Below, piece by piece: positions 29,835-39,394 of a DNA stretch of 64,000 nucleotides. Numbering within the stretch: position 1 is the stretch's first letter; each line of letters opens with the position of its first letter. The stretch lies in contig JADJVM010000008.1 in the NCBI GenBank assembly GCA_016710595.1, positions 620,001 through 684,000 on the forward strand, in the 5' to 3' direction. The stretch comes from Niastella sp. (lineage in GTDB: Bacteria; Bacteroidota; Bacteroidia; Chitinophagales; Chitinophagaceae). A program made the translations under genes and the position numbers. The notes beneath the pieces are model-generated. The model worked only from the letters and a program-made list of their open reading frames with translations, did not search any database and was not told where the DNA came from.

Positions 29835-30329
29835 TTATGGCTTGTTGAATTTATACACTTTCTGTTGCGTGATTGAAGAGTCTAGTTGTGCAGTAACGCC
29901 ATTATATTTAACGCTTACTAGCGGATAATAGCAATAGCAAAGGTCATTTACAGCTTCATTGTAACTTAGGTGCCTATAATCAACAAATAAAGTATCCAAA
30001 GAGCCGTTTGGGTACTCCAAATAGTAATTCTTTATGTTAGCACCTGCACTATATCCACCAATGTCCCTAGTTGTCATAACTCCTAATGCATAACCATCGG
30101 ATGTTGCTCTAACAAAATCTCCAACATAATTTTTTGCTGAGCCATTGAAATAAGACAATCTTAAGCCATCCAAAATACTGTCAGGCAATCGTTGATTATT
30201 TTTTTTCAAAAGGAAAAAAATGGAACTATTTATCACACTTGGCCCTATTTCCTTTCCACCGCCAGCCTTTTTACAGCCAAAAAAGCAAAGTATATGAAGC
30301 CCTATAATAGCAATAAATGTACTTTTCAT
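29835..30329 (-). CDS. Small lipoprotein downstream of the C10 peptidase
   Basis: A 164-residue protein with a lipoprotein signal (MKSTFIAIIGLHILCFFGCK) and a beta-rich mature part (FFLLKKNNQRLPDSILDGLR, YYLEYPNGSLDTLFVDYRHL). No family recognised. It begins 11 bases after the C10 peptidase stop, so both belong to one cassette. In Bacteroides some C10 peptidases are accompanied by lipoprotein inhibitors; a similar role is plausible here but not shown by sequence. Confidence 0.7.
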   Translation of the reverse strand: MKSTFIAIIGLHILCFFGCKKAGGGKEIGPSVINSSIFFLLKKNNQRLPDSILDGLRLSYFNGSAKNYVGDFVRATSDGYALGVMTTRDIGGYSAGANIKNYYLEYPNGSLDTLFVDYRHLSYNEAVNDLCYCYYPLVSVKYNGVTAQLDSSITQQKVYKFNKP

Positions 30330-30340
30330 AATGTTTGAGT

Positions 30341-31621
30341 TTATAGGTGTACATTATATGTGAAGTCTTTGGCATACTGAAAATTACTTGGTTGATTGGG
30401 TAGATTGGCATTCCAATTATTAAACCCGAACCATCCATTATGGTCATTTCCTCCCCATGTTTCATGCCAGCCCCAATTCATATGAAAATACAAATAACCA
30501 TAACAATTATTACCTGTAGAAATATATCCGTCTGTTACCCATTCATGGCAATCGCTATACTTCCACCAAAACAACCAAGTACGTTTTCTTGTAGCACATC
30601 CTTCCAAAAATACGGGCCAACTATTGTTCAGATTTGCTACCACCGTGTTGTAGCTGGAACTGCTATAACTACTCCTTTGTGCAGAGGCGAAACCAAAGTT
30701 ATTTCTTAAAGAAGTTGGAACTCTTGCTCCATCCGCACCAGATCCGCTACATCCATAATTCATGTTTACATTTTGTGGTAGTCCACAATCTCTCATTAAT
30801 CTTTGTACTTCTCCATTTCCAGATGCCACGGGCATACTTCCATAATTATAATTATATTGATTTGCAGGGTGCCAATAGTGAATTACTTGTGACATTGCAG
30901 TTGCTACACATCCTGTCCAAGCATTTTGAGTCCAACACCCAATATTACAACTCCTGTTAGGACACAAGTCATTATAACTACAACCCTGCCCCCATGTAGA
31001 TGTTAGGAACGGCCCTCGCTGAATAAAATAGCCCCCTTGTGAACAAGGGTCGTCTCCAGGTGGCGGGTCAATTGGTTTCGGTTTCAGTTGATCATTTAGT
31101 GACTTAGTATCAGAATTTAGTAATAAATCATTCCACGCCCAGTTTGCACGGGCTGTGTTGTCATATTTCCCATCTCTTAATATCTCAATATTTTCAATTG
31201 TCTTATCAAACCAAGTCATCAATGCTCCGGGAACAGAGTCATTTTGGTTTGCATTTCCCCGCTCAACGTAAGCACAAATTGGCTCGTGTTTTACATCAGC
31301 AGAAACAACAACATATCCGCTGTCCAGCGGATAATTAAAAATGTAAAGTGCAGGCTGATTGTTTTTGTCTACCAATGTTGTTGAGCTAGTTACCGTTCTA
31401 TTGGGAACAATAATAGTGGAAAACCGGTTAGCTTGATTTGAACCATTCTGCAACATCGACGGATTAAAATGTTCGGCAATAGCTTTTGCCAAAGATTCGG
31501 GGATTAAATCTACCTTGTAATTGTCAGGGGATGAACTAATGGACTGTTCTTTTGTACAAGATACAACAAAGATTGCTGCAGTCATCAGTAATAAAAGTCC
31601 TGATAAAATTTTTGTTCTCAT
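30341..31621 (-). CDS. C10-family (streptopain-like) cysteine peptidase, lipoprotein
   Basis: A 426-residue protease with a lipoprotein-type signal (MRTKILSGLLLLMTAAIFVV then SC). A Spi-like prodomain follows (about 30-150) with YIFNYPLDSGYVVVSADVKH. The catalytic domain has the nucleophile Cys in WTGCVATAMSQVIHYW and the catalytic His in DCHEWVTDGYI. The closing FHMNWGWHETWGGNDHNGWF is typical of C10 enzymes (SpeB, interpain, thiol proteases). It is expected at the cell surface. Palindrome 3 lies 38 bases upstream of its start and palindrome 2 downstream. Confidence 0.92.
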   Translation of the reverse strand: MRTKILSGLLLLMTAAIFVVSCTKEQSISSSPDNYKVDLIPESLAKAIAEHFNPSMLQNGSNQANRFSTIIVPNRTVTSSTTLVDKNNQPALYIFNYPLDSGYVVVSADVKHEPICAYVERGNANQNDSVPGALMTWFDKTIENIEILRDGKYDNTARANWAWNDLLLNSDTKSLNDQLKPKPIDPPPGDDPCSQGGYFIQRGPFLTSTWGQGCSYNDLCPNRSCNIGCWTQNAWTGCVATAMSQVIHYWHPANQYNYNYGSMPVASGNGEVQRLMRDCGLPQNVNMNYGCSGSGADGARVPTSLRNNFGFASAQRSSYSSSSYNTVVANLNNSWPVFLEGCATRKRTWLFWWKYSDCHEWVTDGYISTGNNCYGYLYFHMNWGWHETWGGNDHNGWFGFNNWNANLPNQPSNFQYAKDFTYNVHL

Positions 31622-31658
31622 AATTTTTTGTTTTAAAGTTAAGAATGTTTCACCGTAT

Positions 31659-32107
31659 TACACACAACGATACGCATTGGCGATGGCCGGGCATTCAATG
31701 AACTTTCTGCCCGAACCAAAGCTCAATAAAGAACTAAAAGCACAGAATATGTACAAAAGTTCATCAAAGAATTTTCAGCCCGGAACTACAGCCCAACAGC
31801 GAACAAAAAGCCGATGAAATGCACGTCAGCCCTGCTATTGCCAATGCGCTTGTTGTACTAAACCCCTATCGGGGTAGCCAACAGCATTAGTTTTGTCAAC
31901 TTGTCGTATATTTTTTATCTTCACATTTCTACACTGAAACCCAAGCTACACCTGCATAAGTGTAGTTTTTAAAAACGATAACTCCATATATATAAGTAAG
32001 GCAGTTTGTCAGCCATCTTTTAGCACCCCGATATTGGTTTCGTACAACATCGGTCTCATGTCTTGCCCTGCGGGCAACACGAAACCTTAGTTATTGTGTG
32101 CTTGTGC
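31659..32107 (-). repeat. attC-like palindromic site 3, split by a miniature element
   Basis: The arm ACACACAACG with CGCATTGGCGATGGCCGGGC (31661-31692) pairs with GCCCTGCTATTGCCAATGCG ending in CTTGTTG at 31855. The remaining TGTGCTTGTG follows the 241-bp insertion. The inner body is nearly identical to that of site 7. Confidence 0.75.
31856..32096 (+). mobile_element. Miniature IS91-like element A (241 bp)
   Basis: Non-autonomous element. It opens with TACTAAACC, a CCCC/GGGG hairpin and GGTAGCC, and ends with the nested hairpin and TTAGTTATTG. Both ends match the IS91-like elements. It also carries an internal CTACAC/GTGTAG hairpin. It has no open frame. Confidence 0.88.
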
Positions 32108-32123
32108 TTCTATTTTTGTCCAA

Positions 32124-32504
32124 TTAAGTTGCTTGTTTTTTAGAGTAAAGTTTATACATTTCAAACAAAACAACTATTGCAACTATGATACATAGGATAA
32201 CTCCAAAACCTAACGCAATTTGAGAACCAAAAGTGTCTAATGATGGTAATGAAATTATTAAGAGGTATAAAAAAAAGCTATTCCTTAAAAAAGCACTTGT
32301 TTTATTTTTTAAAATGTATCTTTTTAGAATAGCAACGATAATCATTAACGGAAGAATGATTAAATAATAAGCAAGGAAGAATAATCCATCTCTTTTACTA
32401 GAACCCCAAGGTAAATAATCAAACCTTAAAGAGTATAAGTAAGCCGAATAAATTACAAGAGTAAAAAAAACAATAAAAATTAAGAATGATTTAATTGTAT
32501 TCAT
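32124..32504 (-). CDS. Four-helix membrane protein, candidate immunity protein
   Basis: A 126-residue protein that is almost entirely four hydrophobic helices (about 5-25, 40-58, 72-90, 97-117) with short charged loops. Its ATG overlaps the stop of the RHS-core/lipase gene by one base (TAATG), so it is translationally coupled. A multi-pass membrane partner directly behind a putative lipid-attacking toxin fits an immunity role. No family is recognised, and the role is inference from position. Confidence 0.65.
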   Translation of the reverse strand: MNTIKSFLIFIVFFTLVIYSAYLYSLRFDYLPWGSSKRDGLFFLAYYLIILPLMIIVAILKRYILKNKTSAFLRNSFFLYLLIISLPSLDTFGSQIALGFGVILCIIVAIVVLFEMYKLYSKKQAT

Positions 32505-33553
32505 TAGTTAGTTCCAATTGGTTTTGGTTGTGTTGGCGTTGCAACAGGCGGTTTCCAGTTGGGGTCATATTTATCTTTTGTCGGATTAGCTTGCCAAGTG
32601 GGCACTGGCTCTGGTTTTTTAAGTTTTTGACTTAATTCAGTAGTGTTAATGTTTTCTTGATAGTGAGATGTTAGAACACCTTTCTTTAATGGGTTATTTA
32701 ATTCTATATTAGTAACATCAGTACGAACACCGTCATTATATTTGTCATCTCCCGCTAATCCACCAGCAACACCATCTTGTTTTGTCCAATAATGCACTAA
32801 TTGATTTATACCATACCCAACCTGAGGATTCTCTTGGTCTTTAGAACCATTATAAGCTGGCGTATTGAAATTTACAATATTTACTGTAATACCGTAAATG
32901 TCATTTAAATAATGAGCAGCTTGGATTGCAACGTTTCCTCCGTGGCTGTGTCCTATTAATGTAATTTCTTCGTTAGTGATATTGTTTTTTTGTCTGTAAT
33001 CAATTATATGTGTTACTAAATCAAACGCTGCATTTTTTCTACTTGTTTCATTATTCAAATACCCATTTCTGCTTTCCCAACTGAAAGTTGCGTCAGAATG
33101 AATGTTGTTTGTAAGGTTTTTGACTACAAAATTGGTCAGCTTAGTACTCCAGGATTGAGGTCCAGTTGCTGTACCATGAACAAAAAACGCTTCTTTACCA
33201 TCCAAATCAATAGCTTGAATAGGTGTATTACTTGCAAATTGATACGGCGTTAATTCTGGGTACTTGTTTGCAAGAGGGTCAACACTCAAGAATTTTACCT
33301 CATTTGGTTTTAAGGTTGTAGCGATTAATAATGAGTCTGCTTGATTATAGTAGGCTAAAACTCTGCTCTCTACGTCTAAAATAAGGTATTTCACATTAGA
33401 AGTTTTATCAAAAACTTCAATTTTGTATAATTGAGGTTTATCCGATTTGTAGAGCGGTACGCTTTTCATGGTTGTATCAAAACTGTCAAAAGGTGATTGA
33501 GCAAACGTTGCAGATGTACAAAACAAAACTGCGATGAAGATTATTTTTTGCAT
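32504..33553 (-). CDS. Compact secreted RHS-core protein with alpha/beta-hydrolase (lipase-like) toxin domain
   Basis: A 349-residue protein with a signal peptide (MQKIIFIAVLFCTSATFAQ). Residues 88-120 are the RHS-repeat-associated core motif (FLSVDPLANKYPELTPYQFA then SNTPIQAIDLDG). In large RHS proteins that motif sits just before the variable toxin tip. A lipase-like domain follows at once: the oxyanion stretch FFVHGTATGPQSW and the nucleophile elbow GHSHGG with Ser 203. The thousands of residues of YD repeats normally found in RHS proteins are absent. It is 8 bases after the transglutaminase-like gene and coupled to the membrane-protein gene. I infer an effector or toxin. Confidence 0.75.
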   Translation of the reverse strand: MQKIIFIAVLFCTSATFAQSPFDSFDTTMKSVPLYKSDKPQLYKIEVFDKTSNVKYLILDVESRVLAYYNQADSLLIATTLKPNEVKFLSVDPLANKYPELTPYQFASNTPIQAIDLDGKEAFFVHGTATGPQSWSTKLTNFVVKNLTNNIHSDATFSWESRNGYLNNETSRKNAAFDLVTHIIDYRQKNNITNEEITLIGHSHGGNVAIQAAHYLNDIYGITVNIVNFNTPAYNGSKDQENPQVGYGINQLVHYWTKQDGVAGGLAGDDKYNDGVRTDVTNIELNNPLKKGVLTSHYQENINTTELSQKLKKPEPVPTWQANPTKDKYDPNWKPPVATPTQPKPIGTN

Positions 33554-33561
33554 ATTATGAG

Positions 33562-34617
33562 TTATTTAGTTTTTGTTTTAAACGCTTGTTCAACCATAGA
33601 TTTATACCATTCTTGTGAAACAGGTTTGTATCCTGTGGCTGCAACCTGTTTTTGCAATGCTTGCCAACTCTGATATTGCTTCACAAGATTAGGATAAGGC
33701 GAAATTTTTGAATAATTATTAAGACCAACCTTAGCCATATCCATGTCAAGTTTATATTTTATAATGTCAGTTTTTGAAAGCAGATGCTGGCTTGAAGGTA
33801 AATATTTTAATCCTAAGTCTGCAACTTTTAGGTTGAAATTATCCCAGTAAACACCATTTGTTTTTTCTTCATAATAGTTGCGTAAATCTTCTAAGAAATA
33901 TGCCAATGTTTGTTTCTTGTTCAGCATTTTCATGTAGTAGCCACTTTCAATTTGTTTATCTGTAATTTTAAAACTTTCAACAATAAAAGATGTTCTTGAA
34001 TAGCCACCACCTGTAAGTTCTAAATTCCACCATTCGCCATATTGGTCTTTGTGTTTTATGAAAAGGTGCATTGGTGCTAAAACCAAATATGCTTCTGTAT
34101 TTAACTCTTGGGCAAGTAGTAAATAAAGTAAGGGTAATGAATGGCAAGTTCCCTTTTTTTCTTTGAGTAAATAATAAACTAACTGGCTTTTAGGTGTTTC
34201 CGAAGTAAAGTTGTCAATGTCATAGCTATAAGGTTGATTGTTATTGTATGGAACTGCTTGCGTCATATACCCAAATATTCCCCAATTGCCTGATGTGGGT
34301 TTGCCTGTTAAACCCTTGGCAGCAATCATTTGTTTGCAGGCATTTTCAATGCTATCAATTTTATTGTTGTACCATTTTTCATTAAGTTGTCCTTCATTGT
34401 ATGCGTTCTCTGTCAAAAAGATTGCTCTTTTAAAACTTATTGGCTTTTTGCCATCAAGCATTTGTTTTATTTCGGTGTAAGCATTTTCAAAAAGATATTT
34501 GAACTTGTAAGTCGTGTCCGGCTTTGTAATCTTTGATGTGTCCACTTTGGCTTGGGCTTGCAAATTGAACTTTGTCAAACAGAAGATTGTAACAATTAAA
34601 ATTAGTTTTCTCGTCAT
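33562..34617 (-). CDS. Secreted transglutaminase-like protein, copy 1
   Basis: Start placed at the ATG at 34617 (MTRKLILIVTIFCLTKFNLQ, signal peptide); the frame extends to a GTG at 34626. About 351 residues. The core has a transglutaminase/protease-like Cys-His pattern: KGTCHSLPLLYLLLAQELN (Cys 161 counted from the GTG), then EAYLVLAPMHLFIKHKD (His 187). An upstream helical region (FKRAIFLTENAYNEGQ) and a helical tail are shared with the genes at 36629 and 39395. It directly precedes the RHS-core/lipase gene. A role in processing or modifying the RHS product is a guess. Confidence 0.7.
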   Translation of the reverse strand: MTRKLILIVTIFCLTKFNLQAQAKVDTSKITKPDTTYKFKYLFENAYTEIKQMLDGKKPISFKRAIFLTENAYNEGQLNEKWYNNKIDSIENACKQMIAAKGLTGKPTSGNWGIFGYMTQAVPYNNNQPYSYDIDNFTSETPKSQLVYYLLKEKKGTCHSLPLLYLLLAQELNTEAYLVLAPMHLFIKHKDQYGEWWNLELTGGGYSRTSFIVESFKITDKQIESGYYMKMLNKKQTLAYFLEDLRNYYEEKTNGVYWDNFNLKVADLGLKYLPSSQHLLSKTDIIKYKLDMDMAKVGLNNYSKISPYPNLVKQYQSWQALQKQVAATGYKPVSQEWYKSMVEQAFKTKTK

Positions 34618-34655
34618 AAGTCTCACTTTAGATTATTAGGGTGTGTCCGATAGCA

Positions 34656-34853
34656 TAGCACACAACGGTAGGGCTTGGCGATGTGGTGGCATTTTATAAC
34701 TGTCAGCTCACAGCCGAAGCCGATTAAAAATTGAAAGATGAAAGTGACAAATAAAAGCCCATAGATATTATTTCGCTGGAACAACTACCGAATTTAGCCA
34801 CTGGTTGAAGTTCCAATTTCCAGCCACCATAGCGCCAAACCTTTTGTTGTGCG
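34656..34853 (-). repeat. attC-like palindromic site 4 (uninterrupted)
   Basis: The left arm GCACACAACGGTAGG with GCTTGGCGATGTGGTGGC pairs with GCCACCATAGCGCCAAACC and TTGTTGTGCG at 34843-34853. Both the outer GCACAAC/GTTGTGC and the inner boxes are complementary, with an unpaired spacer between them as in attC sites. It shows the undisturbed form of the arm where other sites carry insertions. Confidence 0.75.
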
Positions 34854-34950
34854 TTCGCCTTTCTTGTCCGCTTTGATATTCGATTAAAATAAGCCTGTAC
34901 CGGCTGCGAATTGTCAAGCAAATAACATTAGCTGGTCAGGCTAAAAAGTT

Positions 34951-35148
34951 ATGTACTTTAAAATAGAACTACAGTCAACAGGTGTCAACGAGTTAAAAGC
35001 AAAAGTTGAGCAAGCCGACAGACTTTTCAATGAATTAAAAAATGTCCTGAATGAAATTTCAGAAGCAAGTATTAATGTGTCTTTGTCGAATGTTATAAAA
35101 GGTCAAGACTTGCTAAATGTTGTTAATCGGTCAACCAATCGGAGATGA
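34951..35148 (+). CDS. Possible small helical protein, opposite to its neighbours
   Basis: A 65-residue frame (MYFKIELQSTGVNELKAKVE..., rich in Glu/Lys/Leu/Asn with heptad-like spacing) that reads like a real coiled-coil protein. It is the only plausible plus-strand cassette gene in the array. It lies between palindrome 4 and the IS3 element. No family, signal or partner is seen, and chance is not excluded. Confidence 0.35.
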   Translation: MYFKIELQSTGVNELKAKVEQADRLFNELKNVLNEISEASINVSLSNVIKGQDLLNVVNRSTNRR

Positions 35149-35184
35149 TTACCTACTATTCAATTGTTCGATGAGTTTATCTGT

Positions 35185-36445
35185 TGTAAGCTCCCCCAAA
35201 AATAGTACGTTTTAAAAGTAGACATAATTGTTAACTTTAAAAAACGTAAAAGATGAAAAAAAGCACTTTCAGCCCTGCCCAGATTGCGGGCATTCTTAAA
35301 GAATTTGACAATGGTAAATCAGCCGAAGAGATTACCCGTGAACATGGGGTAAGCAAAGCTTCTTTGTACAAATGGCGTCAGCGTTATGGTGGCATGGAAG
35401 CTACCGAGCTTAAACGGATCAAAGAACTGGAAGAAGAAAATGCCCGGTTGAAAAAGATGTATGCAAATCTTGCCATGGAATTAGATGTTGCTAAATATCT
35501 GATTGAAAAAAAGCTTTAAAGCCTTGCGTTAAAAGAACGGTAATCGAAGAGCTGCGAACAGAGCGACCTAAAGACATCAGCAAGGCGTGTCGTTTATTAA
35601 GGCTTAGCAGAAGCAGCCTGCAATACAAGTCAATAAAGAATGATGAATGGGTGATAAAGCGGTTACACTCCCTTTCCATAGAACACCCAATAGATGGCTT
35701 TTGGAAGTATTATGGCCGTATTAGAAATGCAGGCGACATAGTTAATCACAAACGGCTGCACCGGGTGTATAAACAAATGAAACTGCCATTACGTAGAAAA
35801 GTAAAGAAACGGTTACCTGCCAGAGTAAAAGAACCATTGGCTATACCGGAGAGCTTTACACAAACATGGAGTATGGATTTTATGAGTGATGCATTGAGTA
35901 ATGGCACTAAATTCAGATCCTTCAATGTGATTGATGATTACAACCGGGAAGTATTATTTATTGAAACAGATTATTCACTCAAAAGCAGCCGTGTTATATG
36001 GGTGCTTAAACATTTAATTAACCGCTACGGCAAGCCTCAAAAAATAAGAATGGATAATGGGCCTGAGTTTGTAGCTAAGTTGGCGCAAGCCTGGAGTAAG
36101 GCAAATGAAATTGAGTTTAAATACATACAGCCTGGCAAGCCAACACAGAATGCATTTGTAGAGCGATTCAATAAAACATACCGGGGCGGTGTATTAGATG
36201 CATACTTGTTTGACAATATTGATGAGGTAAGAGAAGCAGCCCAGATATGGGTAGATGATTACAATAACGCAAGACCTCATGATGCACTTGGGGGATTATC
36301 CCCCAGGATGTATCGTGAAAAAAACATCAAAGCTATTGGGCTCCGTTCCGCTTCGGCTACGCCTTCGCTCCACTACGCCCAATAGCTTTGTTTAAAACAT
36401 GGAAATATTCTACTTTTAAAGTGTACTAAGAATGGGGAGCCTACA
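35185..36445 (+). mobile_element. IS3-family insertion sequence
   Basis: A 1261-bp element. Its terminal inverted repeats start TGTAAGCTCCCC on the left and TGTAGGCTCCCC on the right (complement) and both end in TTTAAAAGTAGA about 37 bases in. I see no clear target duplication at the borders. It carries two overlapping-frame genes expressed through a -1 frameshift. Confidence 0.93.
35253..36385 (+). CDS. IS3-family OrfA-OrfB transposase made by -1 frameshifting
   Basis: OrfA (35253-35519, 88 residues) has the helix-turn-helix SAEEITREHGVSKASLYKWR and a leucine-zipper region. The OrfB frame is open from 35510, with a helical start (KALKPCVKRTVIEELRTERP) and the rve integrase core. That core shows SMDFMSD for the first Asp, RMDNGPEFVA for the second, and the Glu in QNAFVERFNKTYR. 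The shift site A_AAA_AAG at 35507-35513 is the classic IS3 slippery heptamer and yields one fused OrfAB. An internal ATG at 35651 is not needed as a start. The copy appears intact. Confidence 0.92.
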
Positions 36446-36628
36446 TAACAATTTTGGCAGAAAGTGTTAAAGTTTACTGACAGAGTGTAACAATTTTAGT
36501 GCTATGCCGCACATTTTTTGCTTTGTGCCGCATATTTTTATACCTGTGTGTAAGGTGTAAAAGCCTGTGTGTAATAGTTTTATGGTATTGTGTAAGTTAC
36601 GATAGGCAATGTGTAACAATTTTAGGGC
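36446..36628. repeat. Short degenerate repeats between IS3 and a broken transglutaminase-like gene
   Basis: No gene. The word GTGTAACAATTTTAG occurs twice, with related units such as GTGTGTAAGGTGTAA and GTGTGTAATAGTTT between them. They resemble the TGTCTGTAAG units at 45.95-46.1 kb, also located just behind a cassette gene stop. Confidence 0.4.
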
Positions 36629-37695
36629 TTAGTTCTTGTTTAAAGTGGCTTTAAGCCGTTGATTTTGGTATTTCTCCTTGTCTTGCTTGGCTGTTTTAAG
36701 CCATTTTTGATAGGTTTTGTACGGCATTTCCCTGTAACCCAACTTTACCAAAGTGATATAAGTCTGCTCCATTTCATCGTAAGTTGTTTGGGCTGTTGGG
36801 TTATTTTCTCCTTGTTGTTTGAGATACATTCTTTTAAGTGCTTCCGCTTTTGTGAGCAAAGCCTCTGGGTTTACCGAATGATATTGCAATACAAGGTTGC
36901 AGCATTTTAAAACAAAACTGTCTGTATAATTATTGGTTTGTTTGATATAGCCCTGTGCTAAATCCATAATGCAAAGCCCGATTGATTGTTGATTGCTTAG
37001 TGTGTCCATATACACGCCACTACGAAGTGCATCAGTATTTACATAGCCTGTTGCGGCAATCCACGCATCTGTGGGGAATGTGCCGCTTGTTAATTCTGTA
37101 TTGTACCAACCAATTTGTTTGCTGTAGTTGCGAATATAAATGTGATTGGGTGCAAGTGCTAACCAACACTTAGCACCTAATTCGTCTGCTAATATTTTGT
37201 AGAGATAGGTTAGACTCCGGCAATTTCCTTTGTGGGTTGCCAATAATTTTGTTACGAAAGTATTTGTCCAATCTTGGTCGCCTTGTGGGTCGGTGAAATC
37301 GTATATAAATGGTTGCAAACTAAAGCTACTTGAATTTAGTTTTAGGGAAATAGGCTGTGTCAGTGAATTATAAATACTGATGTTAGAAAAATAATTTATG
37401 CTATCTGATTTCTTATAGTTTTTTGCAATTATACCATTTCGTTTTTCGTTGAGAACAGTTGTGTATGTTTCAATAACATCATAACAATCATTTTTTAAAC
37501 TGTCAGTTTGTTGAAAGGTTGTTCTGATAAAAAAACAGCTTCTTTAAATAAACCGTTAGTTTTAAGCAAATTAGCCAATTGATAATATGCACTATTGAAC
37601 TTTATTATTGTAAACGAATCAACTTTGTTTTGAGAGTAACAAAAATTTGAAGTAACTGATATACATAGAAGTAATAAGAAATAGGGAGCTTTCAT
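36629..37695 (-). pseudogene. Transglutaminase-like protein, copy 2, with a one-base frameshift
   Basis: The first part (37695-37495) encodes a signal peptide (MKAPYFLLLLCISVTSNFCY) and the helix KEAVFLSEQPF. The frame then breaks. From about 37480 another open frame runs to 36629 without a stop, including GNCRSLTYLYKILADELGAK (Cys) and CWLALAPNHIYIRN (His). One extra T in the CCTTTC run near 37510 would join both parts into a protein of about 355 residues, matching copy 1. No RHS gene follows; the IS3 element and repeats lie there instead, so its partner may have been lost. Confidence 0.75.
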
Positions 37696-37739
37696 AAATA
37701 AATTTTTGCAAATTTTGCTTTGTCAATATTTATGCGACA

Positions 37740-38195
37740 TTAATCATGCGTAAATAAATATTCATCCTTTCTAATAAGTTTTTGTTTTTCATTGAAATAA
37801 TACCATGTTCCCGATTGTAGTGGCTGAAAATATTTAAGAGTAGAAACGTTGTAATGAGACTTACCATCTGTAAACCCTAAAGATTTTGAAAATTTGTATT
37901 TTGTTAAAGTATCCGTAGAGTTTGAATACTCTCCTTTAATAACTACTTTATTTTTTTTGCTAAATAATTCAAAATGGGACTCGCCTTTTTCTGATGAAAT
38001 ATAAATTATTAGTCTTTGGTTTGGATAATCTTTTAAATTAGAAAAGATGGCAGTATCAGGAATTTTCGATGGTCTATATTCAATATTGAATTCTTGATAG
38101 TGTAATTTAAAAAAGAATTGAGCATAAGATTTAGTCGACACATTTAAAAGAAATGCAACTGCAAATAAACTAATCTTAATTATTTTTTTTAACAT
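37740..38195 (-). CDS. Small secreted protein, candidate immunity partner of the RHS-core protein
   Basis: A 151-residue protein with a signal peptide (MLKKIIKISLFAVAFLLNVS then TKSYAQ) and a beta-rich mature part ending in WYYFNEKQKLIRKDEY. It starts 10 bases after the RHS-core gene stop in the same direction, the position held by the membrane protein at the other locus. No family recognised. Immunity against the upstream toxin is inferred from gene order only. Confidence 0.6.
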   Translation of the reverse strand: MLKKIIKISLFAVAFLLNVSTKSYAQFFFKLHYQEFNIEYRPSKIPDTAIFSNLKDYPNQRLIIYISSEKGESHFELFSKKNKVVIKGEYSNSTDTLTKYKFSKSLGFTDGKSHYNVSTLKYFQPLQSGTWYYFNEKQKLIRKDEYLFTHD

Positions 38196-38205
38196 TTTTT
38201 GTAAT

Positions 38206-39363
38206 TTATCTTGTTAAAGTAACTTGTGTTCCTTGTGCTGCACCTTGATTATCTCTTAATGCTTGTGTTGTAACATTAATATTGCTTGCATTAACTCCTG
38301 CTTTAGAAAATGCTGCTCGCATTTGTGCGCCTACGGATTCTACTCCGGATTTAAAAGTTTGATATTCTGCATCTGTGCAATTACTAATATTTAATGAAAC
38401 AGAGATTGAAATAGATTTTATTCCCCCATCTTCCTTAATATCAGAAATTAATGATTTTAAATTTCTATTATCGGGGTCTAACCAATCCATCTGACCATTT
38501 TTGATATTGCCTTTGCCGCTTCTATCAAATCCTGGTAAATTAGCTGTCCCCCCAATATAAATCCCTGATGTTCCAAATGTTTGATTTAAATCCTTGATTA
38601 AAGGGAAATTTTGTACTGCAACTTTATCTTTCATTATACTGGTGTTTCTTTCTGTTTCAGATAAATAGGGTGTTTTGCCAATTGTAATATCCCATGCGTC
38701 ATTTTGTGGATTTGTTGGAGTTTCATTTGTTACATGTTTTTTTATAACAGCAAGTTCCTCTTTTGATAATTCATCATTCATTTTGCCAAGCTTTTCATTT
38801 CCATTTGCATCTCGAACAATTCTTAATACTTTATTGCCAGTTAAATATTCGCCCAGTTTAGTTGAGCCGTCAGTATTTTTTCCAAGAGCTTCTCGAAAGT
38901 GAACATTTACATTATTGTTAGCCTTATCTTTTGTATACTGAATTGTTATACTCTTGGGTTTGCCGTTTTTATATAATTCAGTTACAACAACATATTCTTC
39001 AAGTCCATCTAAATCTATTGCTTGAATGGGGGTATTACCGGCATATTGATAAGGAGAATAAAAAGGGAAACTGCTGGTTAACGGGTCAACACTCAAAAAC
39101 CTACTATGGGTTTCGCCTTCCAAACGTTTTTTGCTTTCGTCATCGGTAAGCAACTTAACAACTTTCATAGTATGCACATTGATAAGTGACGAACCAATTT
39201 GCTGGATAGTGTCAGTATCAAATGTTTCGTTGTATTGCCCTTTTGTGAGTGTAAGTATTTTACCTTTTTTGCCGATGCTTGCAAAAGGGTTTTCGCTTTG
39301 TGCAAATGCTACCGATGATAATATCAAAAGCAGTAATAAGGGAAGGAGTTGTTTTAGTTTCAT
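38206..39363 (-). CDS. Compact secreted RHS-core protein with unknown C-terminal toxin domain
   Basis: A 385-residue protein with a signal peptide (MKLKQLLPLLLLLILSSVAF) and the RHS core motif at residues 88-120 (RFLSVDPLTSSFPFYSPYQY then AGNTPIQAIDLDG), the same position as in the lipase-type protein. The C-terminal 260 residues (EYVVVTELYKNGKPKSITIQ, GTSGIYIGGTANLPGFDRSG, VSLNISNCTDAEYQTFKSGV) match nothing I know and would be the active tip. It follows a transglutaminase-like gene and precedes a small secreted protein. I infer a polymorphic-toxin-like effector. Confidence 0.7.
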   Translation of the reverse strand: MKLKQLLPLLLLLILSSVAFAQSENPFASIGKKGKILTLTKGQYNETFDTDTIQQIGSSLINVHTMKVVKLLTDDESKKRLEGETHSRFLSVDPLTSSFPFYSPYQYAGNTPIQAIDLDGLEEYVVVTELYKNGKPKSITIQYTKDKANNNVNVHFREALGKNTDGSTKLGEYLTGNKVLRIVRDANGNEKLGKMNDELSKEELAVIKKHVTNETPTNPQNDAWDITIGKTPYLSETERNTSIMKDKVAVQNFPLIKDLNQTFGTSGIYIGGTANLPGFDRSGKGNIKNGQMDWLDPDNRNLKSLISDIKEDGGIKSISISVSLNISNCTDAEYQTFKSGVESVGAQMRAAFSKAGVNASNINVTTQALRDNQGAAQGTQVTLTR

Positions 39364-39394
39364 AACCTTTTAATTTATGATGATGTAAGTTAAT

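Noticed and set aside
35651..36385. OrfB of the IS3 element as a separate gene from its internal ATG
   Set aside because: The OrfB frame is open from the slippery heptamer at 35507-35513, and the codons before the ATG encode conserved transposase sequence, so a fused OrfAB is the better reading.
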